Of a stretch of DNA of 64,000 bases, positions 8,601-17,733 are shown piece after piece (positions within the stretch are counted from its first letter, which is position 1; each line of letters starts with the position of its first letter). A model generated the notes under the pieces. The model had not been told where the DNA came from and did not search any database. It worked only from the letters and a program-made list of their open reading frames with translations. A program made the translations under genes and the position numbers. Source of the stretch: Halorubrum tebenquichense DSM 14210 (GTDB lineage: Archaea > Halobacteriota > Halobacteria > Halobacteriales > Haloferacaceae); NCBI RefSeq assembly GCF_000337415.1, contig NZ_AOJD01000047.1, positions 1,309 to 65,308 on the forward strand. Reading direction: 5' to 3'.

Positions 8601-9160
8601 AGGCCTCGCGGGAGCTGGCCGACCCGGAGGAGGTAGAAGACCTGATCCAGATCGGCGAGGACACGCTCGGGACCGACGACGAGTACCACGGGTTCGACCA
8701 CACCCACGACACGACGGACATCGCGATGGGACCGGACCTGTCGGCGTACAAGACGCTCGGCGACATGATGGAGAAGATGGACGCGCAGCTGGAGCTGGCC
8801 CGGAAGCTCCGCGCGGTTGACGAGACGGACGTGGCCGAGCGGGTGATCGAGTACCACTTCCTGCCGGACATCATCGGGAACCTCCGGGCGTTCTCGCGGC
8901 AGGAGACGCGCTGTCTCGACTGCGGCGAGAAGTACCGCCGGATGCCCCTGACGGGCGAGTGCCGGGAGTGCGGCGGGCGGGTGAACCTCACCGTCCACGA
9001 GGGGTCGGTGAGCAAGTACGTCGACACCGCCATTGAGGTGGCCGAGCGGTTCGGCTGCCGGCCCTACACGAAACAGCGGCTGAAGGTGTTAGACCAGTCG
9101 CTGGAGTCGATCTTCGAGGACGACACGAACAAGCAGTCCGGCATCGCGGACTTCATGTGA
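5603..9160 (+). CDS. polC: DNA polymerase D large subunit DP2
   Basis: 1185 aa, the catalytic subunit of the archaeal replicative polymerase PolD; the small exonuclease subunit is not in the window. It opens MRPDDERYFAQIEERLDEAW as expected. It has a haloarchaeal acidic insertion (about residues 280-328), a four-Cys-pair zinc region (about 687-732), the strongly conserved NCDGDED catalytic block (935-941), a second zinc module (about 1104-1123) and a PIP-like tail (QSGIADFM) for PCNA. It is full length with no intein, although the NCDGDED site hosts inteins in relatives. The codons around that site (about 8324-8482) are noticeably less GC-rich than the rest of the gene. Confidence 0.97.
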   Translation: MRPDDERYFAQIEERLDEAWDVAEAAKEQGRDPEPEIEIPVARDMADRVENILGIDGVAERVRDLEGEMSREEAALELVTDFVDGNVGDYDSREGKIEGAVRTAVALLTEGVVAAPIEGIDRVELLENDDGTEFVNVYYAGPIRSAGGTAQALSVLVADYARALLGVDEYKPRDIEVERYAEEIALYDKDTGLQYTPKDKESKFIAKHIPVMLDGEATSDEEVSGFRDLERVDTNSARGGMCLVAAEGIALKAPKIQRYTRNLDEVDWPWLQDLIDGTIGKDGAGDGDGAADDDADEGGEGEGDADDAGSDGEGDSSSADEPAGSVRADPSQKFLRDLIAGRPVFTHPSEAGGFRLRYGRARNHGFATGGVHPATMHIVDDFLAAGTQIKTERPGKAHGVVPVDSIEGPTVRLANGEVRRIDDPEEAKEIRNGIEKVLDLGEYLVNYGEFIENNHPLAPASYAPEWWVQEFEAAGADVAALRDDPHVDLEHPGVDEALSWAREHDCPLHPEYTYLWHDVSVDAFEALADAVAAGDVVEGVLAVERTDPVQDALESLLVEHAATPDALRIPTWRPLARSLGVDDGLRKEWDEADLSDAAREYADGENAIRAVNEVAPFEVRERAPTRIGNRMGRPEKSESRDLSPAVHTLFPINEAGGPQRDVAEAANVMDDTGHRGRHDLEVSDRVCPNCGEHTYAALCPDCETHTEPHYECNDCGTVCEPDEAGRVECPNCEWEVTAATYQEVDVNDAYRSALETVGERESAFEILKGVQGLTSRNKTPEPIEKGVLRAKNGVTSFKDGTVRYDMTDLPVTAVKPEELDVTADHFRELGYETDVDGEPLRHDDQVVELRVQDIVLSDGAAEHMLKTADFVDDLLEQFYGLDRFYEVNERDDLVGELVFGMAPHTSAATVGRVVGFTSAAVGYAHPYFHAAKRRNCDGDEDCVMLLMDGLLNFSKEFLPDQRGGRMDAPLVMSSRIDPSEIDDEAHNVDIVREYPVELYEASRELADPEEVEDLIQIGEDTLGTDDEYHGFDHTHDTTDIAMGPDLSAYKTLGDMMEKMDAQLELARKLRAVDETDVAERVIEYHFLPDIIGNLRAFSRQETRCLDCGEKYRRMPLTGECRECGGRVNLTVHEGSVSKYVDTAIEVAERFGCRPYTKQRLKVLDQSLESIFEDDTNKQSGIADFM

Positions 9161-9263
9161 GCGCCGGGTCGGTCCGCCGCGGGGGCCGTGCGGGTCCGGC
9201 AGCGCGCTCTCCGGCCACGCGCCCTCCACCCGCGACTCGCCCCGAGTTCGGGAGCGTCCCGGC

Positions 9264-9569
9264 TCAGAGGTCCAACTGCGCGGCCGACTCTACCTCGAAC
9301 TGCCACACTTCCGGTTCCCCGGCGAGCAGGTCGGGGAGTGCCGCCTCGAACGCCTCGAAGTGGTCGGTCCCCGAGTGCGACTCGAACGCCTCGGCGTCCT
9401 CGTACCGCTCGAAGAACCGGAGCGTCGCCCCGTCTTCGACGTCTCTCGCGGCCCTGTAGTCGATAACGCCCTCCTCGCGGTTCGACTCCGCCACCAGGGT
9501 CTCGGCGTGGTCGAGCGCTTCGTCGATCCGGTCCGGGTCGATCGGGAACGCGGCGTGTACGACGAGCAT
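9264..9569 (-). CDS. Antibiotic biosynthesis monooxygenase (ABM) family protein
   Basis: 101 aa ferredoxin-like fold protein. The pattern VVHAAFPIDPDRIDEALDHA, then REEGVIDYRAARDVEDGATL, then FFERYEDAEAFESHSGTDHF matches the ABM/YgiN family of small dimeric monooxygenases and quinol-modifying enzymes. 'Y/F-ERYEDAEAFESH' is the typical core motif. The substrate is unknown and family members are diverse. It converges on the PolD gene, is transcribed with the same polarity as the KDPG aldolase upstream (45 bp gap), and may be cotranscribed with it. Confidence 0.75.
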   Translation of the reverse strand: MLVVHAAFPIDPDRIDEALDHAETLVAESNREEGVIDYRAARDVEDGATLRFFERYEDAEAFESHSGTDHFEAFEAALPDLLAGEPEVWQFEVESAAQLDL

Positions 9570-9614
9570 TGTCGACGCTACGCCGCGCGCTCTGAAAACT
9601 GGACGGGAGCGGTC

Positions 9615-10259
9615 TCAGTCGCCTCCGCGCGCCTCCTCGACCACCCGCGTGAACTCCCGGGCGGTCTCGGTGATGACCTCGTAGTCGCCGCGCTCGGCGG
9701 CGTCGTAGTCGACGAGCGCGCCGCCCGCGCCGACCGCGAACGCGCCCGCGTCGATGTAGTCGGCGGCGTTGTCCGGGCTGACGCCCCCGGTCGGCATCAT
9801 CGGGATCTGTCCGAGGGGCCCCTTCATCGCGCCGAGGTGGTCCGGGCCGACGGTTTTCGCGGGGAACACCTTCACGAAGTCGGCACCGGCCTCGTAGCCG
9901 CGGATCGCCTCGGTCGGCGTCATCACGCCCGGCGCGGTGACGGCACCGTACCGGTTGCACGTCTTGATCACGTCCTCGTGGAGGCTCGGCGAGACGACGA
10001 ACTCCGCGCCCGCCATCAGCGTGGTCCGGGCCGTCTCGCTGTCGAGGACCGTCCCGGTCCCGACGACGACCTCGTCGTCGAACGAGCCGGCGACCTCGCC
10101 GAGCTTCTCCGCCACGTCCGGCGTGTCGGCGGTGATCTCGACGGCGGTGACTCCGCCCTCGCGCAGCGCCTCGGTGATCCCGATGAGCTGGTCGGCCGGG
10201 ACCCCGCGCAACACCGCGACGACGCCGCTGTCGACGAGCCGTGAGAGCGTCTCGTTCAT
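9615..10259 (-). CDS. eda: KDPG aldolase (2-dehydro-3-deoxy-phosphogluconate aldolase)
   Basis: 214 aa from the ATG at 10259. It belongs to the bacterial-type class I KDPG/KHG aldolase family, which splits 2-keto-3-deoxy-6-phosphogluconate into pyruvate and glyceraldehyde 3-phosphate in the semi-phosphorylative Entner-Doudoroff route used by haloarchaea. Visible family motifs are [17 protein letters not shown] (catalytic Glu), [16 protein letters not shown], the Schiff-base Lys in [14 protein letters not shown], and [14 protein letters not shown]-like TTTTAAG (about 10283-10290) lies about 25 nt upstream, supporting a leaderless start here; the frame extends upstream to 10325 with no sign of being translated. 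Divergent from aEF-2. Confidence 0.92.
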   Translation of the reverse strand: MNETLSRLVDSGVVAVLRGVPADQLIGITEALREGGVTAVEITADTPDVAEKLGEVAGSFDDEVVVGTGTVLDSETARTTLMAGAEFVVSPSLHEDVIKTCNRYGAVTAPGVMTPTEAIRGYEAGADFVKVFPAKTVGPDHLGAMKGPLGQIPMMPTGGVSPDNAADYIDAGAFAVGAGGALVDYDAAERGDYEVITETAREFTRVVEEARGGD

Positions 10260-10476
10260 GCGTCCCCGTTTCCCCAGTCGGAACTTAAAACCGCCCCGAT
10301 GCTTTCGGGCGGCTCCTCCGATCACCGTCGAGTCGGGGCCGCGGAACGGTCCGGCTCACCGATCGTGCCGTGACACCGACCGACACGAAATCGGCGGCGA
10401 TCGGGGGTACTCCCCCGCGAAACGGCCGCGACGAAACACTACCCTTTTGACCCTGCTTTCGGTAACACTCGGTATA

Positions 10477-12666
10477 ATGGGCCGACGCAAGAAGATCGTT
10501 CAGGAATGTGAGCGGCTGATGGACTCCCCGGAGAACATCCGGAACATCGCCATCGCCGCCCACGTCGACCACGGGAAGACGACGCTCTCCGACAACCTGC
10601 TGGCGGGCGCGGGCATGATCTCCGAGGACACCGCGGGCGAGCAGCTCGCGATGGACACGAAGGAGGACGAGCAGGAGCGCGGGATCACCATCGACGCGGC
10701 GAACGTCTCGATGACCCACGAGTACGAGGACACCAACCACCTCGTCAACCTCATCGACACCCCGGGCCACGTGGACTTCGGGGGCGACGTCACCCGCGCG
10801 ATGCGCGCGGTCGACGGCGCGCTGGTGGTCGTCGACGCCGTCGAGGGCGCGATGCCGCAGACGGAGACGGTGCTCCGGCAGGCGCTCCGCGAGGGCGTGA
10901 AGCCGACCCTGTTCATCAACAAGGTCGACCGCCTCATCTCGGAGCTCCAGGAGGGGCCCCAGGAGATGCAGGAACGGCTGATGTCGGTCATCGCCGACGT
11001 CAACGAGCTCATCCGCGGGATGGCCGAGAACATGGACGACATCCCCGAGGACTGGACCGTCTCCGTCGAGGACGGCACGGTCGGGTTCGGGTCCGCGCTG
11101 TACAAGTGGGGCGTCTCGATGCCCTCGATGCAGCGGACCGGGATGGACTTCGGCGACATCATGGAGCTGGAGCAGAACGACAAGCGGCAGGAGCTCCACG
11201 AGCGCACGCCGCTGTCGGACGTCGTGCTCGACATGGTCTGCGAGCACTTCCCGAACCCGGTCGACGCCCAGCCCCGCCGCGTTCCGCGCATCTGGCGCGG
11301 TGACCCGGACACCGAGCTGGCCGAGGGGATGCAGCTCGTCGACGAGGACGGCGACGTCGTCTTCATGGTCACGGACATCTCGATGGACCCGCACGCGGGC
11401 GAGATCGCGACGGGCCGCGTCTTCTCCGGCACGCTGGAGAAGGGTCAGGAGCTGTACGTCTCGGGGACGGCGGGCAAGAACCGCATCCAGAGCGTCGGCC
11501 TCTTCATGGGATCCGAACGCGAGGAGGTGGACCGCGTCCCGGCCGGGAACATCGCCTCGGTCACGGGACTGCGTGACGCCATCGCCGGCTCCACCGTCTC
11601 GTCCGTCGAGATGACGCCGTTCGAGTCGATCGAGCACATCTCCGAGCCGGTCATCACGAAGTCCGTCGAGGCGCAGAACATGGACGACCTGCCGAAGCTC
11701 ATCGAGACGCTCCAGCAGGTCGCCAAGGAGGACCCGACGATCCAGATCGAGATCAACGAGGACACCGGCGAGCACCTCATCAGCGGGCAGGGAGAGCTCC
11801 ACCTCGAAGTGATCACCCAGCGGATCCGCGACAACCAGGGCATCCCGGTCATCACCGGCGAGCCGATCGTCGTGTTCCGCGAGCAGCCCCAGGAGTCCTC
11901 GCGCGAGGTCGAGGGGCAGTCGCCGAACCGCCACAACAAGTTCTACATCACCGTCGAGCCGCTTGACCAGGAGATCGTCGACGCCATCCAGCTCGGCGAG
12001 GTCTCCATGGACATGCCCGAACTGGAGCGCCGCGAAGCGCTACAGGACGCCGGCATGGACAAGGACACCTCCCAGAACGTCGAGGACATCCACCGGACGA
12101 ACATCCTCATCGACGACACGAAGGGTATCCAGCACCTCAACGAGACGATGGAGCTGGTCCTGGAGGGGCTTCAGGAGGCGCTCGACGACGGCCCGCTGGC
12201 CGCCGAGCCGGTCCAGGGGTCGCTGTTCCGCCTCCACGACGCGAAGCTCCACGAGGACACCATCCACCGCGGTCCGGCGCAGGTCATCCCCGCGGTCCGC
12301 GACGCGGTCCACCGCGCGCTGATCGACGGCGAGGTCCGCCTGCTTGAGCCGATCCAAGACGTTCGGATCGACGTGCCCTCCGAGCACATGGGCGCGGCGT
12401 CCGGCGAGATCCAGGGCCGCCGCGGCCGCGTCGACGACATGTACCAGGAAGGCGACCTCATGGTCGTCGAGGGTATCGCGCCCGTCGAGGAGATGATCGG
12501 GTTCTCCTCCGACATCCGCTCGGCCACCGAGGGCCGCGCCTCGTGGAACACCGAGAACGCGGGCTTCCGCGTCCTCGTCGACAACCTCCAGCGCGAGAAG
12601 ATCATGGAGATCCGCGAGCGCAAGGGCATGAAGCTCGAACTGCCGCAGTCGATCGACTACTTCTAA
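10477..12666 (+). CDS. fusA: Translation elongation factor aEF-2
   Basis: 729 aa GTPase that drives ribosomal translocation. It starts [20 protein letters not shown], with the P-loop [10 protein letters not shown] (about residues 27-36), a switch region around [12 protein letters not shown], and the DTPGHVDF and NKVDR nucleotide-binding motifs. The segment around [17 protein letters not shown] (about residue 600) contains the His expected to carry diphthamide, the diphtheria-toxin target of archaeal and eukaryotic EF-2. The ATG at 10477 is the family start; the frame runs open upstream to 9937 only through the antisense of eda. A TATA-like CCCTTTTGACC lies about 25-30 nt upstream. Confidence 0.97.
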   Translation: MGRRKKIVQECERLMDSPENIRNIAIAAHVDHGKTTLSDNLLAGAGMISEDTAGEQLAMDTKEDEQERGITIDAANVSMTHEYEDTNHLVNLIDTPGHVDFGGDVTRAMRAVDGALVVVDAVEGAMPQTETVLRQALREGVKPTLFINKVDRLISELQEGPQEMQERLMSVIADVNELIRGMAENMDDIPEDWTVSVEDGTVGFGSALYKWGVSMPSMQRTGMDFGDIMELEQNDKRQELHERTPLSDVVLDMVCEHFPNPVDAQPRRVPRIWRGDPDTELAEGMQLVDEDGDVVFMVTDISMDPHAGEIATGRVFSGTLEKGQELYVSGTAGKNRIQSVGLFMGSEREEVDRVPAGNIASVTGLRDAIAGSTVSSVEMTPFESIEHISEPVITKSVEAQNMDDLPKLIETLQQVAKEDPTIQIEINEDTGEHLISGQGELHLEVITQRIRDNQGIPVITGEPIVVFREQPQESSREVEGQSPNRHNKFYITVEPLDQEIVDAIQLGEVSMDMPELERREALQDAGMDKDTSQNVEDIHRTNILIDDTKGIQHLNETMELVLEGLQEALDDGPLAAEPVQGSLFRLHDAKLHEDTIHRGPAQVIPAVRDAVHRALIDGEVRLLEPIQDVRIDVPSEHMGAASGEIQGRRGRVDDMYQEGDLMVVEGIAPVEEMIGFSSDIRSATEGRASWNTENAGFRVLVDNLQREKIMEIRERKGMKLELPQSIDYF

Positions 12667-12778
12667 GTCGGCGACGCGGTCCGCGGGCTCTGCGGTTTCC
12701 TTCTGCGAGCTTCTCTCTCGACGCCTCCGTCCGAAGCGCCCCCGCCGTCAGGACGGGTCCGCCCTCTCGCCGGCCTCG

Positions 12779-13273
12779 TCAGCCGCGGACGCGCCGGAGC
12801 GCCACCCGCGCGCCGACGAACGCGAACAGCAGTCCGGTCACGACCGCGACGAGCGGGGCGTTCGACGTCTCGGACCGCAGGAACGCCCCGTCGGGGTCCG
12901 ACGGGTCGACGTACGCGGTGGCGGGCTCGCCGACGGCGTAGCCGTCGAGGGCCTCGCGCGCCGCCGACTCGGTGTCGTAGTCGGACGTGATCGTCGACGG
13001 GAACAGGTTCGTCCCCGCGTACTCGGTGCCCTCGTACTCGTAGGTGAACCGGACCGTCGGTCGATAGTCAACGTCCCGGCTGCTACCGCTCGACGTCGAC
13101 TCCACGTCGAGTTCGGTGATCGTCGCGTCGACCTCGACGGCGTCGTCCACGGCGTTTGACTGCTGGGTGTAGTCGTACGCGCCGTACCCGGTCACCGCGA
13201 GCCCGATGAGCAGCACGGCGGCCGCGCCCTTGAGCGTCTTCGGGCCGTTGACGGAGAGGCCGCCGTCGCTCAT
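12779..13273 (-). CDS. DUF3592-like membrane protein
   Basis: 164 aa. It has an N-terminal membrane helix (about residues 16-33), an extracellular beta-rich domain with VDATITELDVESTSSGSSRD, PTVRFTYEYEGTEYAGT and the GEPATAYVDPSDPDGAFL turn, then a C-terminal helix (about 139-158) ending in Arg-rich GARVALRRVRG. This TM-domain-TM plan with a 'Y-VG-A-YVDP-DP' motif is the DUF3592 pattern. Function unknown. The ATG at 13273 gives the natural N-terminus; the longer upstream frame is antisense to the leader region of the next operon. It converges on aEF-2. Confidence 0.75.
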   Translation of the reverse strand: MSDGGLSVNGPKTLKGAAAVLLIGLAVTGYGAYDYTQQSNAVDDAVEVDATITELDVESTSSGSSRDVDYRPTVRFTYEYEGTEYAGTNLFPSTITSDYDTESAAREALDGYAVGEPATAYVDPSDPDGAFLRSETSNAPLVAVVTGLLFAFVGARVALRRVRG

Positions 13274-13503
13274 GTGGATCGACGACCCCCGTTCGGCGGA
13301 CGGCGACCCGACTGACGGTAACTCTGTGCGGCGAATCGCGTCCCGACGCTCGACGGGACTCGTGGAGGGTAGCACACGCCCAGCCGTCGGTCCGGGTCTC
13401 GGATAACTGTGTGGGTGAGGGCGTCCCTTCGAGGCGGGCTCACCCGACTCCGTGAGGCACGTTGACAACCACGGCGGCGAGGCAACGCCTGCCCCCGCCG
13501 AAG

Positions 13504-13535
13504 GCTTATACCGGATCGTCCGACTCCGTTCGGGT
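13504..13535 (+). promoter_or_regulatory. Promoter of the ACT-homoserine dehydrogenase operon
   Basis: GCTTATACC (about 13505-13512) is a good haloarchaeal TATA box. Transcription would start about 25 nt downstream, at or next to the ATG at 13536, giving a leaderless upstream ORF. The ACT gene starts 137 nt further on. Confidence 0.5.
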
Positions 13536-13676
13536 ATGCAGACGGGCACGACTCCCCTCTGGCGCGCCGCGGCGGAGCCACCGAGCGATCGCTCCACGTC
13601 GGGGACAGGAACGTGTCCGCGGACGCCGAACCGCGACCGAACCGCCCGCGATGGGGTCGCGGAGGTGGCGGCGTGA
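13536..13676 (+). CDS. Threonine-rich upstream ORF (candidate leader peptide)
   Basis: 46 codons from ATG 13536 to TGA 13676. The predicted transcription start coincides with the ATG, so it should be translated as a leaderless ORF. Its TGA overlaps the GTG of the ACT gene (GTGA, 13673-13676), a geometry suited to termination-reinitiation coupling. Eight of 46 residues are Thr, three of them among residues 3-6. The downstream operon contains homoserine dehydrogenase, on the route to threonine, so this resembles a Thr-sensing leader in logic. That is an inference: archaeal peptide-leader attenuation is not well established, and the ORF could be an accidental open frame in GC-rich DNA. Confidence 0.35.
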   Translation: MQTGTTPLWRAAAEPPSDRSTSGTGTCPRTPNRDRTARDGVAEVAA

Positions 13677-14281
13677 GCGACGGTCGCGACGGGGTCCCCG
13701 AGACCGCGTCCGACGAGCCGGAGTCGTCGGCCCCGGGCGCGTCTCCGGACGGGGGTCACGCGGCCGCGACGCCCTCGACGCACACGGTCCGGCTGGAGCT
13801 CGTCGACGAGCCGGGCCAGCTGCTCGCCGCGCTCCACCCGATCGCGGACAACGGCGGGAACCTCCTGTCGATCTACCACGAGCGCGGGAACAAGACCCCC
13901 CGCGGCCGGATCCCGGTCGAGGTCGACTTCGAGGCGACCGCGGAGCGGTTCGAGGGGATCGTCGACGCCCTCCGCAGTGAGGGCGTGAACGTGATGCAGG
14001 CGGGGACGGAGCGGTACGCCGAGGAGGTGACGATCCTCCTGTTCGGCCACCTCATCGACACGGACCTCTCGGACACGCTCTCGCGGATCGAGGCCTGCGA
14101 GTCGGCCTCGGTCGCCGACGTGTCGCTGGCGGCCCCGCAGGGGACCGAGGAGGTGTCGAGCGCGCGGCTCCGGCTCGAAGCCCGCGCGGGCGAGACGGAC
14201 GCGGCGATCGCGGCCGTCCGAGACCTCGCGGCCGACAAGGAGCTCCGCGTCGTCGAGCCGCTCACGGGGGTGGACGCGTGA
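13673..14281 (+). CDS. ACT-domain amino-acid-binding protein
   Basis: 202 aa from the GTG at 13673, chosen because GGAGGTG lies 5 nt upstream and because it forms a GTGA overlap with the leader ORF; a GTG at 13613 in the same frame is an alternative. After a disordered acidic N-terminus (about 35 residues) comes a typical ACT opening, TVRLELVDEPGQLLAALHPI then ADNGGNLLSIYHERG, and probably a second ACT-like half near residues 130-200. ACT domains bind amino acids and give feedback control. It overlaps the homoserine dehydrogenase gene by 4 bp, so it is probably the regulatory partner of that enzyme, which lacks its own ACT domain. Confidence 0.8.
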   Translation: MSDGRDGVPETASDEPESSAPGASPDGGHAAATPSTHTVRLELVDEPGQLLAALHPIADNGGNLLSIYHERGNKTPRGRIPVEVDFEATAERFEGIVDALRSEGVNVMQAGTERYAEEVTILLFGHLIDTDLSDTLSRIEACESASVADVSLAAPQGTEEVSSARLRLEARAGETDAAIAAVRDLAADKELRVVEPLTGVDA

Positions 14282-15264
14282 GACTCGCCGTTATCGGGGC
14301 GGGCGCGGTCGGGCGCTCCGTCGTCGAACTCGCGGGCGAATACGGCCACGAGGTCGTCGCCGTCGCCGACTCGTCGAGCGCGGTCGTCGCGGACGGAGGC
14401 GGGACCGCGAGTACCGGGGTCGACCCCGACGCCGTCGTCGCGCGGAAGGCGGAACGCGGGATCGTCGGCGACGACGACCCGGACGACGCGCTCGCGGCGG
14501 ACTACGACGTCCTCGTCGAGGCGACGCCGACGACGCTCGACGACGCCGAGCCCGGCTTCTCGCACGTGACCCGCGCGCTGGAGCGCGACCGCCACGCCGT
14601 CCTCGCGAACAAGGGGCCGGTCGCGGAGCGGTTCGGCGACCTGCGTGCGGCCGTCGCGGACAGCGACGGCGAGATCCGGTTCGAGGCCACGGTCGGCGGC
14701 GCGATTCCGGCGGTGTCGACCGTCGAGGACATCGAGCCGGGCCACGTCACCGCGGTCCGCGGCGTGCTCAACGGGACGGCGAACTTCATCCTCACGCGGA
14801 TGGCCGCGGAGGGGCTCGACTACGACCACGTGCTCGCGGAGGCGCAGGACCTCGGCGTCGCCGAGGCGGACCCCTCCTTCGACGTGGACGGGACCGACGC
14901 GGCGCTGAAGTGCGTCATCCTCGCGAACGTCCTCTCGTTCGGCGCGGCGGACGACCCGGCGGACGCGCGGGAGTTCACGCTCGCGGACGCGGACGTGGAA
15001 GGGATCCGCGACGTGCCCGGCTCGGCGCTCCGGCTCGCGGCCGAGGACGGGCGGACGGTGCGGCTCATCGGCGAGGCGACCGGCGACACGGTCCGCGTCG
15101 CGCCGCGGCTCGTCCCAGAGAACGGAACGCTCGCGGTCTCCGGGACCCAGAACATCGTCCAGATAGAGACCTCTCACGCCGGTCGGCTCAACATCTCCGG
15201 GCGCGGCGCGGGCGGCCCCGAGACCGCGAGCGCGGTCCTCGGTGACGTGGGGCGGCTGGAGTAA
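14278..15264 (+). CDS. hom: Homoserine dehydrogenase
   Basis: 328 aa NAD(P)-dependent enzyme that reduces aspartate semialdehyde to homoserine, the branch point to threonine and methionine. The Rossmann motif [16 protein letters not shown] opens the protein, [10 protein letters not shown] follows, [15 protein letters not shown] carries the conserved Lys, and [16 protein letters not shown] with [15 protein letters not shown] is the family signature. [20 protein letters not shown] covers the catalytic lid. It ends with a Gly-rich [15 protein letters not shown] segment and has no C-terminal ACT domain; the separate ACT protein overlaps it by 4 bp upstream (GTGA). Starts with GTG. Confidence 0.93.
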   Translation: MRLAVIGAGAVGRSVVELAGEYGHEVVAVADSSSAVVADGGGTASTGVDPDAVVARKAERGIVGDDDPDDALAADYDVLVEATPTTLDDAEPGFSHVTRALERDRHAVLANKGPVAERFGDLRAAVADSDGEIRFEATVGGAIPAVSTVEDIEPGHVTAVRGVLNGTANFILTRMAAEGLDYDHVLAEAQDLGVAEADPSFDVDGTDAALKCVILANVLSFGAADDPADAREFTLADADVEGIRDVPGSALRLAAEDGRTVRLIGEATGDTVRVAPRLVPENGTLAVSGTQNIVQIETSHAGRLNISGRGAGGPETASAVLGDVGRLE

Positions 15265-15442
15265 TCGCGCCCACGATCGACCCCCCTATCGGTCGGTCGG
15301 CCTTCGCGTGCGGCGGCGTGGCGTGCCCCGCGTTGTCGAGAATCGCCGGACTGCGGCCCGATACTCTGTGGTACGTATCGAAACCGTTTTAGTGGAATCA
15401 ACCGAAACTTACTCACAGAGCGCCTTAGCGCGTGATTACCCC

Positions 15443-16708
15443 ATGAGTGACAAACCGCACCAGAATCTGGCCATCATCGGCCACGTCGACCACGGCAAGA
15501 GTACGCTCGTGGGTCGCCTCCTCTTCGAGACGGGGAGCGTCCCCGAGCACGTAATCGAGCAGCACCGCGAGGAAGCCGAAGAGAAGGGCAAGGGCGGCTT
15601 CGAGTTCGCCTACGTGATGGACAACCTCGCCGAGGAGCGCGAGCGCGGCGTCACGATCGACATCGCCCATCAGGAGTTCGACACCGACGAGTACTACTTC
15701 ACCATCGTCGACTGTCCGGGCCACCGTGACTTCGTGAAGAACATGATCACGGGTGCCTCGCAGGCCGACAACGCGGTGCTCGTCGTCGCGGCCGACGACG
15801 GCGTCGCGCCCCAGACCCGAGAGCACGTGTTCCTGGCCCGCACGCTGGGCATCAACGAGCTCATCATCGGCGTCAACAAGATGGACCTGGTCGACTACCA
15901 GGAGTCCTCCTACAAGGAGGTCATCGGCGAGGTCGAGGACCTGCTCAACCAGGTCCGCTTCGCGACCGACGACACCACGTTCGTGCCGATCTCGGCGTTC
16001 GAGGGCGACAACGTCGCCGAGGAGTCCGAGAACACCGACTGGTTCGACGGGCCGACTCTGCTGGAGGCGCTGAACGACCTGCCGGAGGCCGAGCCGCCGA
16101 CGGACGCGCCGCTCCGCCTCCCCATCCAGGACGTCTACACCATCTCCGGTATCGGGACCGTCCCCGTGGGACGCGTCGAGACCGGGATTCTCAACACCGG
16201 CGACAACGTCTCCTTCCAGCCGTCCGACGTGGGCGGCGAGGTGAAGACGGTCGAGATGCACCACGAAGAGGTGCCCAAGGCCGAGCCCGGTGACAACGTC
16301 GGGTTCAACGTCCGCGGCATCGGCAAGGACGACATCCGCCGCGGTGACGTCTGTGGCCCGGCCGACGACCCGCCGAGCGTCGCCGAGACGTTCCAGGCGC
16401 AGGTCGTCGTCATGCAGCACCCGTCGGTCATTACGGCCGGCTACACGCCGGTCTTCCACGCCCACACGGCGCAGGTCGCCTGTACGATCGAGTCCATCGA
16501 TCAGAAGATCGACCCCTCGTCCGGTGAGGTCGCCGAGGAGAACCCGGACTTCATCAAGTCCGGCGACGCCGCGGTCGTCACCGTGCGCCCGCAGAAGCCG
16601 CTCAGCATCGAGCCGTCCGGCGAGATTCCGGAACTCGGCAGCTTCGCCATCCGCGACATGGGTCAGACCATCGCGGCCGGCAAGGTGCTGGAAGTCAACG
16701 AGCGATAA
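15443..16708 (+). CDS. tuf: Translation elongation factor aEF-1 alpha
   Basis: 421 aa GTPase that carries aminoacyl-tRNA to the ribosome. [20 protein letters not shown] gives the P-loop at residues 13-21. [33 protein letters not shown] and VNKMDLVD are the remaining GTPase motifs. Domains 2 and 3 follow, with the tRNA-binding family signatures around [17 protein letters not shown] and [12 protein letters not shown]. Ends GKVLEVNER. The ATG at 15443 is the family start; the frame extends upstream over non-coding sequence. The S10 gene starts 3 bp downstream, the standard archaeal arrangement, so they are cotranscribed. A TATA-like CCGTTTTAG lies at about 15386-15394. Confidence 0.97.
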   Translation: MSDKPHQNLAIIGHVDHGKSTLVGRLLFETGSVPEHVIEQHREEAEEKGKGGFEFAYVMDNLAEERERGVTIDIAHQEFDTDEYYFTIVDCPGHRDFVKNMITGASQADNAVLVVAADDGVAPQTREHVFLARTLGINELIIGVNKMDLVDYQESSYKEVIGEVEDLLNQVRFATDDTTFVPISAFEGDNVAEESENTDWFDGPTLLEALNDLPEAEPPTDAPLRLPIQDVYTISGIGTVPVGRVETGILNTGDNVSFQPSDVGGEVKTVEMHHEEVPKAEPGDNVGFNVRGIGKDDIRRGDVCGPADDPPSVAETFQAQVVVMQHPSVITAGYTPVFHAHTAQVACTIESIDQKIDPSSGEVAEENPDFIKSGDAAVVTVRPQKPLSIEPSGEIPELGSFAIRDMGQTIAAGKVLEVNER

Positions 16709-16711
16709 TCG

Positions 16712-17020
16712 ATGCAGCAGGCACGCGTCCGCCTCGCCGGCACGAGCCCCGAGGACCTCGACGACATCTGCGACGACGTCCGCGAGATCGCGGACTCGAC
16801 GGGAGTCGCCCTGTCGGGCCCGATCCCGCTGCCGACGAAGACGCTCGAGATCCCGTCGCGAAAGTCCCCGGACGGTGAGGGGACGGCGACGTGGGAGCAC
16901 TGGGAGATGCGCGTCCACAAGCGTCTGATCGACATCGACGCCGACGAACGCGCGCTCCGCCAGCTCATGCGCGTCCAAGTGCCGAACGACGTCAGCATCG
17001 AGATCGTTCTGGAAGACTGA
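16712..17020 (+). CDS. rpsJ: 30S ribosomal protein S10
   Basis: 102 aa, the normal length for archaeal S10 (uS10). [40 protein letters not shown], and the [19 protein letters not shown] helix followed by VPNDVSIEI are family hallmarks. It begins 3 bp after aEF-1 alpha and must share its message. Downstream DNA is pyrimidine-rich with a TTTGTTTT tract that could terminate transcription. Confidence 0.97.
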   Translation: MQQARVRLAGTSPEDLDDICDDVREIADSTGVALSGPIPLPTKTLEIPSRKSPDGEGTATWEHWEMRVHKRLIDIDADERALRQLMRVQVPNDVSIEIVLED

Positions 17021-17035
17021 GCGCTAGGGCGTTTC

Positions 17036-17057
17036 TCTACCCCCTCTTTGTTTTCAC
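17036..17057 (+). terminator. Candidate oligo-T terminator after rpsJ
   Basis: The pyrimidine-rich segment CTCTTTGTTTTCACC lies 20-35 nt after the S10 stop and before a convergent gene. Archaeal RNA polymerase terminates at T-rich tracts without needing a hairpin. Confidence 0.35.
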
Positions 17058-17103
17058 CCGCCGAGCGACTGCGCCGGCGACGCCGCGGGGGCGGGACTCG
17101 GCT

Positions 17104-17664
17104 TCACCGCGCGTCGAGGAGTCCGACCCGACCGGCCGCGAGCCCGCAGAACGCGCCGGTCGCGTGCGCTATCAGCGCGACGCCCGGCGCGGCCGTCGTG
17201 ACGGTGAGGGCGACGGCGACGAGACCGAACAGCAGGAACTGGACGCGCGGCGAGAGCCGCAGGCGGTCGAACAGCGTCGCGCTCACGACGTTGCCCGCGA
17301 GCAGGTAGCCGCCGAGCGCGAAGACTGCGCCGCTGAGTCCGAGGACGGCGGCCCGGGGACCGAGCAGGCCGCCGACGGTCACCTGCGCGAGGCCCGCGAG
17401 CGCGCCGGTGGTCACGACGAACGCGTGGAAGCGGACGCGGGTCGTCCGCCGCTCGACGAGGGGACCGACGAGCAGCAGCGAGAGGGCGTTCGCCAGCAGG
17501 TGACTCACGGAGGCGTGCGCGTACACGCTGGTGACGAGCGTCCACGGGGCGACGGACACCGGAGTCGACAGCGCGAACAGCCCCGCGAGACCGACGACGC
17601 CGAGCGCGGCCTGAACAGCGCCGACGAGGAGGGCGATTCCGAGCGTTTCGAGGGTCGCACGCAT
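17104..17664 (-). CDS. Rhomboid family intramembrane serine protease
   Basis: 186 aa with about six membrane helices. Family features are HLLANALSLLL (H55, N59) in the second helix region, the catalytic serine in GLSGAVFALGGYL (S111) and the partner His in LIAHATGAFCGLAAG (H167). All dyad residues are present, so it is probably active, cleaving membrane proteins within the bilayer. Substrates are unknown. It converges on rpsJ. Confidence 0.85.
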   Translation of the reverse strand: MRATLETLGIALLVGAVQAALGVVGLAGLFALSTPVSVAPWTLVTSVYAHASVSHLLANALSLLLVGPLVERRTTRVRFHAFVVTTGALAGLAQVTVGGLLGPRAAVLGLSGAVFALGGYLLAGNVVSATLFDRLRLSPRVQFLLFGLVAVALTVTTAAPGVALIAHATGAFCGLAAGRVGLLDAR

Positions 17665-17733
17665 CGAGCGGCTGTTGGACCCGAGCGGTGAAAAGGGTGT
17701 GCGGGGTCGCTCGCGGATCCGCGTCGACCGTCG

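Noticed and set aside
6593-8998. 801-codon open frame antisense to the PolD gene
   Set aside because: GC-rich third positions keep the complementary frame open; composition is Arg/Val/Asp low complexity and no family is visible. The sense strand is a certain gene.
10294-10314. CCGCCC...GGGCGG hairpin between eda and aEF-2 as a terminator
   Set aside because: It lies in a divergent promoter region with no upstream gene to terminate on either strand; probably chance in GC-rich DNA.
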